This document shows positions 43,816-51,461 of a DNA stretch of 53,688 nucleotides, in pieces. Each line of letters begins with the position of its first letter. The first letter of the stretch is position 1. The DNA lies in the IMG/VR virus record IMGVR_UViG_3300042541_001760, positions 1 to 53,688 of that record; one strand, 5' to 3'. The translations under genes and the position numbers were made by a program. Below the pieces are notes generated by a model, which was given only the letters and a program-made list of their open reading frames with translations, was not told where the DNA came from and did not search any database. This DNA is from a virus.

Positions 43816-45406
43816 AATATTATTTACTGGTGTTGTTCTTGATAGTGCAGACCCTTATAGATTGGGTAGATTGAGAGTACAACCCGAAAATCAAACCAAA
43901 AGTGATATATTAAATAGCGTTGACCCAAAATATCTGAGTTCAACTAAGGACAATATTTCACCAATTTATCTATGGACAAAATATGATCCATTTGTTTTTT
44001 TACCCTTACTACCATTTTCTTTAAATGTAACACCAAGAATTAACGAATCTGTTAATATATTATATCCTGTTGTTCAAAATGTGGGTAACACTCAGTTAAC
44101 CAAATTCACGGATGCGGCGAGATATTATTTACCAACATCACCATCCTCACCAATGGCAGTGGTTTATGAGAACTATATCTCTTCAAAAACAAACACATCA
44201 AAAGGAGATAATATTGCCCCAACTTTACCATTAGCGGGTAATGGAGGTGAGGTACCAAAGGATTCAAGAGGAATATTTCCCGAACCTGAAGATAATGCGA
44301 TTTTAGGTAGGGGAACAACAGATATCGTTCTTAAAGAGAATGATGTGTTAATTAGAGCCGGTAAAACAAAAAAGTATGATGTAAATACATTACCAACCGC
44401 AAATGATAATAGATCGTTTTTACAATTGTCACATTTCACGACCTCAATGGTTAAGGATATTCCAACATCCCAATTAAGTATAACCACCGTACCACAACAA
44501 ATAAAATTATTGGTGGAATGGCATATAACTAACCCTGAGAATGACCAAGACGTTTTTACAGGATACGTTAATTTATATAATGTACAAAGAAAAAAAGACG
44601 AAAGATTAAATAGTAAAAACTTCAAAGTATCTACTGATATTGAAGACATAAAAGGCGCTCAGCTACCTATTAGCACTAACTTCCAAGGACAGAGTTATGA
44701 AAACGCCGTTAACTTAATCAACACTTTTATTTTTCAATTATTTAGTGGTGAGATAAATATGAAAGATTTTGATGGTTATAATGGTAAAATATTCAAACCC
44801 CAAAATGATGGAGACCAATTCACATTTGCTTTTAGACCTTCACCGGCAACATATAATAAATTGAATGATTTGGGAGGACAATCGGGACTTGAGTCGGTTT
44901 TAGAGTCAAGTAACATAATGAGATTTTACCAAAGAATTAAAGTGGGTAATGGAACTTTGTCCGCCGGTTTTGGTATTGTCTCAGGTAAAAATAAAGATGG
45001 AGAACCTATTTTTGGTGATCCAATTAAAGTTAAAACAAACAAATACACGCCATTTAAAGTTAATAATGAAAGTGTAACTTATGGTGTGTTAGGTGCTCAA
45101 AAAATATATTTAATATCTCAAGATTCACAAGTGGGTCAAAAGAAGGTAGATTTAAAAAATACAATTTACGGAATACCCCAACCGAAATTAGTTGATATGG
45201 TAAATCAAACCGAACCAATGGTTAGAGGTGATAAATTAATGGATATGATAACTTTAATTGTTAAATTCTTAACCGCTCACGTACATTCATATCACGGGTT
45301 AGCCCCAATCCCAACGGCATTGGATGGTACATTATCCGCAGATATATTACAAAAGATGTTGGACGCTCCAAATACGGTTCTAAACCAAAACGTAAGAATA
45401 AATTAA
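43802..45406 (+). CDS. gp5-type OB-fold baseplate/central spike protein
   Basis: The 534-residue protein begins I-L-F-T-G-V-V-L-D-S-A-D-P-Y-R-L-G-R-L-R-V, the gp5 N-terminal OB-fold signature (G-V-V-x-D-x-x-D-P-x-x-x-G-R-x-R-V). The C-terminus has V-K-F-L-T-A-H-V-H-S-Y-H-G-L-A-P, like the trailing segments of phage hub proteins. Between them are ~450 residues with no lysozyme motif that I can see. It probably forms part of the baseplate hub or spike. A gp5 lysozyme domain appears absent. Followed by a TATTTAT element. Confidence 0.7.
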   Translation: MEIGKILFTGVVLDSADPYRLGRLRVQPENQTKSDILNSVDPKYLSSTKDNISPIYLWTKYDPFVFLPLLPFSLNVTPRINESVNILYPVVQNVGNTQLTKFTDAARYYLPTSPSSPMAVVYENYISSKTNTSKGDNIAPTLPLAGNGGEVPKDSRGIFPEPEDNAILGRGTTDIVLKENDVLIRAGKTKKYDVNTLPTANDNRSFLQLSHFTTSMVKDIPTSQLSITTVPQQIKLLVEWHITNPENDQDVFTGYVNLYNVQRKKDERLNSKNFKVSTDIEDIKGAQLPISTNFQGQSYENAVNLINTFIFQLFSGEINMKDFDGYNGKIFKPQNDGDQFTFAFRPSPATYNKLNDLGGQSGLESVLESSNIMRFYQRIKVGNGTLSAGFGIVSGKNKDGEPIFGDPIKVKTNKYTPFKVNNESVTYGVLGAQKIYLISQDSQVGQKKVDLKNTIYGIPQPKLVDMVNQTEPMVRGDKLMDMITLIVKFLTAHVHSYHGLAPIPTALDGTLSADILQKMLDAPNTVLNQNVRIN

Positions 45407-45423
45407 TTATCCGACTTTATTGA

Positions 45424-45430
45424 TATTTAT
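45424..45430 (+). promoter_or_regulatory. TATTTAT element before the 496-residue structural gene
   Basis: The plus strand reads GATATTTATTGTAAAATAG, ending 14 nt before ATG 45445. Spacing equals that of the divergent pair at 11337 and 11357. Confidence 0.5.
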
Positions 45431-45444
45431 TGTAAAATAGAAAA

Positions 45445-46935
45445 ATGTCAATAAATAACTCATATTTCATTAGAAACAACACTATACTATATAACACATA
45501 TAGTAACCAAGGTCAGTCACCAATAACAGAACTTTTTTTTGGGTATATTAGTATTGAAAATCCAAGTCCTATATATAGCCGATTTATCTTTGATTTAAAT
45601 TTAGATTTATTAACAGAGAAGATTAGTGATGGCATCATCCAAACAGGATGTACCAGTTCTATGACCCACACATTAATAATGACCAATACCGCATCATTTG
45701 ATTCAGGATTATTAAATTCTAGTAAATTTTCAGGTGAAATAAAAAGAGCCTCATCTTTTGACTTAATATTATTTAGAATACCTCTATCTTCAGGATCGAC
45801 AGGGAATTCACAACCTTGGGATGAGGGTGTTGGTAAAGAATATGATTTGGGTATAGGGTTAAATGACACCGAATCAATTTTTACAAAAAAGAATTACTCA
45901 ATAGACCCATCCAATTGGTTTTATCGTCAAACAACATTACCTTGGTCAACAGAAGGTATATATGACAACACAAACTCAATAACAGGGGCAGGTGTAAATT
46001 ATTCAGGTCTTACGATTATTGGAGAACAACACTTTGAATTTGGAAATGAGAATATATCATTTGATATGACTGATGAAATTAATGGTATATTAAACGGGAC
46101 TATAACGGGAGTAACAGGATGGGGTATTGCATATAAACCAAATATAGAATTATTTAATCAATTAACTCAATATTTTTCTGTTGGTTTCTTTACTCGACAT
46201 ACTCAAACATTTTACGAACCATATCTATTAACTAATTATGATGATTTAATTACCGATGATAGAAATCTATTTAGTTTAGGAAAACCAAATAAATTATATT
46301 TGTATATATATGAAGATGGTAATCCGGTTAATTTGGATTCCAACCCAATTGTATCACTATTGGATAATAGTGGTGACGTAATACCATCATTATCGGCAGT
46401 TACAACTTGTAGAAAAACTCAAGGAATATATGAGGTAACGATACCCGCATTATTGGGGTATAAGTCACCTTGTACCTTTACTGACGTGTGGGGTGATTTA
46501 TTTTTAAATGGGATTCAATTACCTGATATTGAAAATGAGTTGGTGGTACAACCATATTCAAAATCCATAACTATAGGAACTTCAACCAAAGAACCCTCAT
46601 TATTCGGTTTTGACTTTTATGGTATAAATCAAGATGAGAAGTTATTAAATACCGATTTACGTAAGGTTGGTGTTATTATTAAAAAACAATACACATCAAA
46701 CCAACCATTAGAAAAAATTAAGGCTTATTACCGAGTATATGTTAAAGAAGGTCAAACAGAAGTCCAAGTTCAGGATTGGACACAAATAAATAAAACACCT
46801 AATGAGTATTATTTTATCTTTGATACAAGGGATAAAATACCTAACGAATATTACATTGATTTGAAATTAGATGTAACGGGGGAAATCAACACATACAAAA
46901 AACAAATTAAGTTTCAAATTGTAAATAAAAAATGA
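45445..46935 (+). CDS. Uncharacterised probable virion protein (beta-rich)
   Basis: The 496-residue protein is Ser/Thr/Asn/Gly-rich and beta-like, with G-Y-I-S-I-E-N-P-S-P and I-S-F-D-M-T-D-E-I-N-G-I-L-N-G, then T-G-W-G-I-A-Y, recalling DNRLRE-type surface domains (an inference). Later, Y-Y-R-V-Y-V-K-E-G and Y-Y-F-I-F-D-T-R-D look like beta strands of a second domain. It has its own candidate late promoter and ends 4 nt into the next gene. A baseplate or tail-fibre-connector role is likely from position. Confidence 0.7.
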   Translation: MSINNSYFIRNNTILYNTYSNQGQSPITELFFGYISIENPSPIYSRFIFDLNLDLLTEKISDGIIQTGCTSSMTHTLIMTNTASFDSGLLNSSKFSGEIKRASSFDLILFRIPLSSGSTGNSQPWDEGVGKEYDLGIGLNDTESIFTKKNYSIDPSNWFYRQTTLPWSTEGIYDNTNSITGAGVNYSGLTIIGEQHFEFGNENISFDMTDEINGILNGTITGVTGWGIAYKPNIELFNQLTQYFSVGFFTRHTQTFYEPYLLTNYDDLITDDRNLFSLGKPNKLYLYIYEDGNPVNLDSNPIVSLLDNSGDVIPSLSAVTTCRKTQGIYEVTIPALLGYKSPCTFTDVWGDLFLNGIQLPDIENELVVQPYSKSITIGTSTKEPSLFGFDFYGINQDEKLLNTDLRKVGVIIKKQYTSNQPLEKIKAYYRVYVKEGQTEVQVQDWTQINKTPNEYYFIFDTRDKIPNEYYIDLKLDVTGEINTYKKQIKFQIVNKK

Positions 46936-47420
46936 AAAAAGTAATTAGATTAACTGAAGCGGATTTAAGTCGTTTAGTTAAACGAGTATTAAACGAATCA
47001 CACGAAGAACGTGGTGATAGATATATGTTCTTTTCAAACTTAGAACAGATGAAAAGACAATGTGAGATTCTATTAGAAAAAGATAGAGGGATGATAGAAG
47101 AAATATTGGATAATGGTCACGATTGGGCACAAGACCATATTGCCGAATCCAAAAACAATATGGATCAAGTTTTTGATTTTATGATGAATCACATAGAAGG
47201 TGATGGTGAACAACATATGGATGATAATTCTTTTGATGATGTAATTGGGGAGGGTAGAAAAAAAGCCGGAACTAAATTATGCGCAAGAGGTAAGGTGGCG
47301 GCAAAAGGTAAATTTAAGGTCTACCCTAGTGCTTATTCGAACGGCTACGGAGTTCAAGTATGTAAAGGAACAAAACCAGGTTTAGATGGTAAAAAAAGAT
47401 GTTCCCCACCATATTGTTAA
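46932..47420 (+). CDS. Small protein: hydrophobic-x-Glu tag plus Cys/Lys-rich domain
   Basis: The 162-residue protein starts with the amphipathic tag M-K-K-V-I-R-L-T-E-A-D-L-S-R-L-V-K-R-V-L-N-E-S; the L-N-E-S end fits a T4 prohead-protease site. A charged middle follows, then a compact Lys/Cys-rich C-terminal domain (K-L-C-A-R-G-K, Y-P-S-A-Y-S-N-G-Y-G-V-Q-V-C-K-G) ending C-S-P-P-Y-C. This suggests an internal head protein delivered with the DNA, by inference. The C-terminal domain recurs in environmental phages; its function is unknown. The 4-nt overlap links it to the upstream gene. Confidence 0.65.
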   Translation: MKKVIRLTEADLSRLVKRVLNESHEERGDRYMFFSNLEQMKRQCEILLEKDRGMIEEILDNGHDWAQDHIAESKNNMDQVFDFMMNHIEGDGEQHMDDNSFDDVIGEGRKKAGTKLCARGKVAAKGKFKVYPSAYSNGYGVQVCKGTKPGLDGKKRCSPPYC

Positions 47421-47465
47421 TACGAAAATAAATAATATTTTTTTGTATTTTTATGATTATCCATA

Positions 47466-47472
47466 TATTTAT
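47466..47472 (+). promoter_or_regulatory. TATTTAT element before the HNH gene
   Basis: The plus strand reads ATATTTATATGTATG, ending 4 nt before ATG 47477. It is the third close-spacing copy. Confidence 0.4.
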
Positions 47473-47476
47473 ATGT

Positions 47477-47968
47477 ATGGATACACAAAAGATATGTAAA
47501 ATTTGCGGTTTATCAAAACCAATAAACGAATTTTATAATAGTCAAAGAGGGAGTAAATGTAAAGAATGTACTTTAATAGTGACTAGAGAGTATAAAAAAG
47601 AAAAAAGAAAAAATCTTGATTTTAGAAAGATTGAGGGATTAAAACAAAAAGAAAGAAGAATTAGATTGTGGCAAAATACCTTAATTAACGACTCTAAATG
47701 TAGAGGGTTAGAGAATACTTTAACGGTAGATGACATAAATGAACTATACAAAAAACAAAATGGGTTATGTTATTGGTTTAACGTTCCTCTAATACCATCC
47801 AACTCACATAAATCCCCACAACAACCATCATTAGATAGGTTAGACGGAAATAAAGGTTATACTAAAGATAATGTAGTATTATGTTGTTACTCCGCAAATA
47901 TTGGTAGGAATGAGAATGATGTTGAAACTTGGGAATCTTTTTTAAAAGTTTTAAAGAACAGTATCTAA
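47477..47968 (+). CDS. HNH-like endonuclease with zinc-ribbon N-terminus
   Basis: ATG 47477 gives 163 residues starting M-D-T-Q-K-I-C-K-I-C-G-L-S-K; an ATG at 47453 would add eight. C-x-x-C and later C-x-x-C pairs form a zinc-ribbon. The C-terminal part has L-C-Y-W-F-N-V-P-L, S-L-D-R-L-D-G-N-K-G-Y-T-K-D-N-V-V-L-C-C and N-I-G-R-N, the pattern of phage HNH/homing-like endonucleases (D-R-x-D and N-x-V residues). Such genes are often mobile and sit between structural genes. It could be a free-standing homing endonuclease. Confidence 0.75.
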   Translation: MDTQKICKICGLSKPINEFYNSQRGSKCKECTLIVTREYKKEKRKNLDFRKIEGLKQKERRIRLWQNTLINDSKCRGLENTLTVDDINELYKKQNGLCYWFNVPLIPSNSHKSPQQPSLDRLDGNKGYTKDNVVLCCYSANIGRNENDVETWESFLKVLKNSI

Positions 47969-47976
47969 TTTTTTCA

Positions 47977-47984
47977 TATCTTTG
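47977..47984 (+). promoter_or_regulatory. Candidate Bacteroidota-type -7 element TATCTTTG
   Basis: TATCTTTG matches the Bacteroidota -7 consensus TAnnTTTG and lies 19 nt before ATG 48004. No good TTTG -33 box is seen at the expected distance, so this may be partial or chance. Confidence 0.25.
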
Positions 47985-48003
47985 TAAAACCAAAATCTGA
48001 TAT

Positions 48004-48423
48004 ATGACACCCTACCAATTCGTAAAACATAAAATCAATAGATTCGCTTTCCATTATTACAAATGGATAAAACGTCGTCCATTAGACCAAGGATTAGATC
48101 CAGAAATTAAGGAGTTCCAAACGACTTGCTTTCACATTTGTCGTAAATTAATTAATCAGAATGATTCTGAATTAATATTATCACCCATAAGTGATAAACG
48201 TGTGGTTAAGAATGAGAGATTGGGTATATACCTAACAATACAGAATCAACAGGCATTCGTAACCAATCACGTATATCATTATTCTATTATTTTAGACGCT
48301 AGAACTTGGGAAAGGGTAGTTTACTTGTTTAACAACGAGATAGAGCGTCGTAGGAAGTCCTACGAGGTTGTTATCAATAGTCAGATTAGTCACTCGCTTA
48401 ATGATATTCTTAAAAAGTTCTAA
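48004..48423 (+). CDS. Uncharacterised protein (139 aa)
   Basis: The protein begins M-T-P-Y-Q-F-V-K-H-K-I-N-R-F and is basic at the N-terminus (Y-K-W-I-K-R-R-P). It then has a mixed alpha/beta region with F-V-T-N-H-V-Y-H-Y-S-I-I-L and ends with a helical I-S-H-S-L-N-D-I-L-K-K-F. No motif is recognised. It overlaps convergently by 14 nt with the minus-strand gene ending at 48410. It is the last plus-strand gene of the long block and has a different promoter-like upstream element from the late genes. Confidence 0.7.
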   Translation: MTPYQFVKHKINRFAFHYYKWIKRRPLDQGLDPEIKEFQTTCFHICRKLINQNDSELILSPISDKRVVKNERLGIYLTIQNQQAFVTNHVYHYSIILDARTWERVVYLFNNEIERRRKSYEVVINSQISHSLNDILKKF

Positions 48424-49135
48424 TTTCCTTTAGGATTTTTTTAACCAACACATTAATACTTTCATTTTTGGAAGTATTTTTTTTTGGTTTATAATGAGTC
48501 ATTTTTGGTTTGTTTCCCGTTCCTGACTTAGAGTGTGATTTCTCGGCAGTTCTTTTTTGTTGACAAGCACTTTTCTTTTGTGAGTCAGTCATTTTTGAGG
48601 CAACTCCTGCTGCTCTACATTTTGGATATCCCTTATCTGAAGCCTCAGGTCTACCACAAGGAGGATGACCCCCACCTTCTTTTTTACGACATATATTAAC
48701 CCAAGGACCTCCCGGTTGTTTACTACCTTTAGGTTTTTTCTTAGTCCCAAACCAAACCGCTAAATCCTCCCTTAAAACATCCTTAATAATATCCCTGATG
48801 TTTTCGTTCTTAGGTGCTTTATTCAATGGTTTAATCGGACCATTACCACTATTTAAGTTATTACCATCATCATCAGAATCACTTGGATGGTCCTTAATAT
48901 ATTTAGATATCTTTCTTGCGTTTGCTTCCATTTTCTTTATCTTTTTTTTTGGTGTTGACATCTTACCGTCATAACTATCATAAGCCAATTCGGAGTCATC
49001 GTATTTAGAGGTTGGTATATAAAAAGGTTGCATTTCTTGCTTATCAAATTCCCTAATACCTGGCGATAATGGTGCTTGGTATTTACCTGACGATGAAGAT
49101 GTAACTGTAGCCTCGTTTAATTTCTTGTTACTCAT
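48410..49135 (-). CDS. Lys/Cys-rich protein with two hydrophobic-x-Glu helices
   Basis: The 241-residue protein has a Ser/Gly N-terminal region, charged low-complexity middle, I-R-D-I-I-K-D-V-L-R-E-D helix (near residue ~130), a conserved Cys/Lys/Gly-rich block (G-T-K-K-K-P-K-G, I-C-R-K-K-E-G-G-G-H-P-P-C-G-R) and a C-terminal V-L-V-K-K-I-L-K-E-I helix. Both helices resemble the tag in the genes at 46932 and 13392. The block suggests metal or nucleic-acid binding. Probably an internal virion protein. I do not recognise a named family with certainty. A TATTTAT element lies 32 nt upstream. Confidence 0.65.
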   Translation of the reverse strand: MSNKKLNEATVTSSSSGKYQAPLSPGIREFDKQEMQPFYIPTSKYDDSELAYDSYDGKMSTPKKKIKKMEANARKISKYIKDHPSDSDDDGNNLNSGNGPIKPLNKAPKNENIRDIIKDVLREDLAVWFGTKKKPKGSKQPGGPWVNICRKKEGGGHPPCGRPEASDKGYPKCRAAGVASKMTDSQKKSACQQKRTAEKSHSKSGTGNKPKMTHYKPKKNTSKNESINVLVKKILKEIRTF

Positions 49136-49167
49136 TTGACTTAATGATTTGTTATTTCTATTTTTAT

Positions 49168-49174
49168 ATAAATA
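49168..49174 (-). promoter_or_regulatory. TATTTAT element upstream of the Lys/Cys-rich gene
   Basis: The minus strand reads GATATTTATATAAAAATAG, ending 32 nt before ATG 49135. The core is nearly palindromic, so it could also serve the plus-strand gene starting at 49194. Confidence 0.4.
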
Positions 49175-49193
49175 TCTTAAAAAACGAATTGTT

Positions 49194-49334
49194 ATGATAT
49201 ACGAACATTTTAAATGGACTCCTGAGTTAAGAGAAGAATTTTCTAAAATAGTTTTGGATAATTACGAATTAATTGATAATATTGAGCAAGAAATAATGAT
49301 GTTTATAAAATCAAAAGTATATGCAAGAAGATAA
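49194..49334 (+). CDS. Small uncharacterised protein (46 aa)
   Basis: ATG 49194 gives M-I-Y-E-H-F-K-W-T-P-E-L-R-E-E-F; a start at 49149 would add a Leu/Phe-rich leader lying in the intergenic promoter region and is less likely. The peptide is acidic and helical and ends with basic K-V-Y-A-R-R. It overlaps the next gene by 14 nt, the same overlap length seen in several genuine pairs here. Function is unknown. Confidence 0.55.
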   Translation: MIYEHFKWTPELREEFSKIVLDNYELIDNIEQEIMMFIKSKVYARR

Positions 49335-49554
49335 TCCATACGCAGTTTTATTCGGTAGTATAGAACTACACTCAGAAGAACATATAGATTTAATTTTGGG
49401 TGTTATGGATAAGGAACACGCAAACTATTACTTAGTGGAAGCCGTTAGACACGCTTATCAGAGGGGGGTATATAGTTTCGCTGAGGTTGAAATCATATCT
49501 AAATCAATAAGGGTATTGTCTAAAACGGAAGAATTACCAAAAGAGGGGGAATAA
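49321..49554 (+). CDS. Small uncharacterised acidic protein (77 aa)
   Basis: The protein begins M-Q-E-D-N-P-Y-A-V-L-F-G-S-I-E-L and is helical and acidic, with Y-L-V-E-A-V-R-H-A-Y-Q-R-G-V-Y. No metal or enzyme motif is evident. It is the second gene of a two-gene plus-strand island between two minus-strand head genes, ending at the bidirectional terminator at 49556. Possibly a regulator or chaperone for head assembly; this is positional inference only. Confidence 0.6.
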   Translation: MQEDNPYAVLFGSIELHSEEHIDLILGVMDKEHANYYLVEAVRHAYQRGVYSFAEVEIISKSIRVLSKTEELPKEGE

Positions 49555-49555
49555 A

Positions 49556-49581
49556 AAAAGGGACAATCTCTTGTCCCTTTT
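49556..49581. terminator. Bidirectional Rho-independent terminator
   Basis: The stem AAAAGGGACAA pairs perfectly with TTGTCCCTTTT around a TCTC loop. It lies between convergent genes (49554 end, 49603 end) and can stop transcription from both sides. Confidence 0.85.
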
Positions 49582-49602
49582 CAATATTACATAGATAATT
49601 GA

Positions 49603-51441
49603 TTATCTCAATTCTCTCAAATCAAACGTTCTAACTCCATCAACGGTAATTCTAGCATAGAAGCGATTATTTACCATCTTTTTCGCGTATCTTGTCATAA
49701 TCCCTTTAATTGGTGTGAAATTAAATGGGTTATACATAGTTGGAGTTAATTGTAGAGGTACGTACGGTGCGTAGATGTAACCTGTGTCAAGTAACGATGT
49801 ACCTTTGTGACCAATCAACACCTGATTAGCAGGGAAGTAAGGGTCACGGAACACTTGGTAACGACCAGCTAATGTACCAACTCTTTCAATACCCATGTTG
49901 TACTGATCTTGCTCCGGTGAAGCATTTGATACGTGGAAGTATTCTAAGTCATCAAAAATTGCAGAAACTTCAGAAGAAACTACGATCCAATTAGCGCCAC
50001 CTCTTAAAGTTGACTTGTGAATTTGAGCTGACAATTGGTTAATTGCAGTAATCAAAGTCTGATTCCAATCTTTCTGAGTGTATTGAGTTAATGGATTAGA
50101 TGATGTTCCTCTTTTCCAACCGTTGTAATCCCAACGTAGATTCCAAGCCGCTCCTTTACGTAAGTCACGTAAAATTTCACGGTCAATCTCAGCAGCTACT
50201 TGTTCTGACAACAATGCCGTCAATTCAGCCTCAGCGTCGATGTTATGGAAAGCCGCAACGTCTTGAGCTAACTCAGGAGACCATTGTGCTCTTAGTTTTC
50301 TTTCAGTAACAGATACAGTAACAGACTGAAGATCGAAAGAAACTTCTCCAATTTCATCTTCAAATTCTAATGTCTTATATCTTCTGAAAATACATCTAAA
50401 TTGAGTCCCAGTAGCAACAGTACCGGCAACAGTTAAAGTTAAACCTGAGTAACCATCCAAAGATGCTGCTCCAAGCGCGCAAGGAACTTGTAGGTCTACT
50501 TCTAAGTAAATAGTACCGGTTGAATCACATATATCGTAATAAGAACCACCATTTCCTGTTGATGACCAAGTTGTTGATTGTTGTGATCCGTATTGTACGA
50601 TACCTTTACCGTATTTTTGAGTAACAACTCTAAATAGTAAATCACCAGAACCCATACCTGAGAACGCCCCGGTGGATATTGCTTGAACTCTTAAATCTGA
50701 AAGGAACGCTTCACTATCCATTTCCTGACCGTCAGGTCCAATTAATTTACCTTCACCTGCATTAGTGAAACCTGTTAAAACAATTAACGCTTTTCTATAA
50801 ACAGGACCTCCGTCAGCACCAGTTGCGGCAACTTGGCCACCTGTTAAACTGTAAGCGGTAGGTACTAATACTCCATTTGACCAAGCAACTGTAGTGGTAT
50901 CGGTAGTTGTGATTGCCGTGTAAGCTCCTTTAGAGTAATCGAAAAGACCAGGAGGATCCAAAGTCGGTTCATTACCTTCGTAAAATCTGTCATAAAGGTT
51001 TTTGTCGTTAGCTCCATATGCCGCTTGTGATTCCGCAAGTGTTGGTCCGTTTGGTGCTCCTACAGGACCAAAATGTGCATTTTCGTTAGAACCTGCCTCT
51101 TGGTATCCTTGGATTTTAGGTACGAAGTAGAACAATTTACCAATTGGTAAGTTCATTGCTTGTACTGATACGATTTCGTTAGCCAACAATTTAGAGAAAA
51201 CACGTCTTACGATTGGAAAAACAACTGTTTCAAATGCTCCGTTAGAAGATTCTGAAGATGCTTCGTTAATCAAGAAAGATGCTTGGTTTTCATAAAGTTG
51301 TGCAACGTTTTCTTTTAGGTGGCCTTTAAGACCTTCTAGGAACCCTAATTTGTCCCATTTGTTAATTGTATCTTCTTTGATAACCTTAAGGTGCTTAAGA
51401 CCGATGTTACCAACAAGACCTGATTCTAATAATGCTCCCAT
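49603..51441 (-). CDS. Major capsid protein (T4 gp23-like precursor)
   Basis: The 612-residue protein resembles gp23. Its N-terminal propeptide ends F-L-I-N-E then A-S-S (E60), fitting the T4 prohead-protease rule (I/L-x-E cut) and close to the T4 position (65). The text after it, P-I-V-R-R-V-F-S-K-L-L-A and V-Q-A-M-N-L-P-I-G, matches the gp23-type start of the mature protein. A long middle (~150-300) is Gly/Thr/Ala-rich, likely a surface insertion. It forms the capsid shell. It starts 20 nt after the scaffold stop and is co-transcribed with it. Confidence 0.92.
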   Translation of the reverse strand: MGALLESGLVGNIGLKHLKVIKEDTINKWDKLGFLEGLKGHLKENVAQLYENQASFLINEASSESSNGAFETVVFPIVRRVFSKLLANEIVSVQAMNLPIGKLFYFVPKIQGYQEAGSNENAHFGPVGAPNGPTLAESQAAYGANDKNLYDRFYEGNEPTLDPPGLFDYSKGAYTAITTTDTTTVAWSNGVLVPTAYSLTGGQVAATGADGGPVYRKALIVLTGFTNAGEGKLIGPDGQEMDSEAFLSDLRVQAISTGAFSGMGSGDLLFRVVTQKYGKGIVQYGSQQSTTWSSTGNGGSYYDICDSTGTIYLEVDLQVPCALGAASLDGYSGLTLTVAGTVATGTQFRCIFRRYKTLEFEDEIGEVSFDLQSVTVSVTERKLRAQWSPELAQDVAAFHNIDAEAELTALLSEQVAAEIDREILRDLRKGAAWNLRWDYNGWKRGTSSNPLTQYTQKDWNQTLITAINQLSAQIHKSTLRGGANWIVVSSEVSAIFDDLEYFHVSNASPEQDQYNMGIERVGTLAGRYQVFRDPYFPANQVLIGHKGTSLLDTGYIYAPYVPLQLTPTMYNPFNFTPIKGIMTRYAKKMVNNRFYARITVDGVRTFDLRELR

Positions 51442-51461
51442 TATATTTTAGTTTTTGTTGT

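Noticed and set aside
49149-49193. Extended start of the 46-residue gene
   Set aside because: The extension overlaps the promoter-like element and encodes an unlikely Leu/Phe-rich leader.
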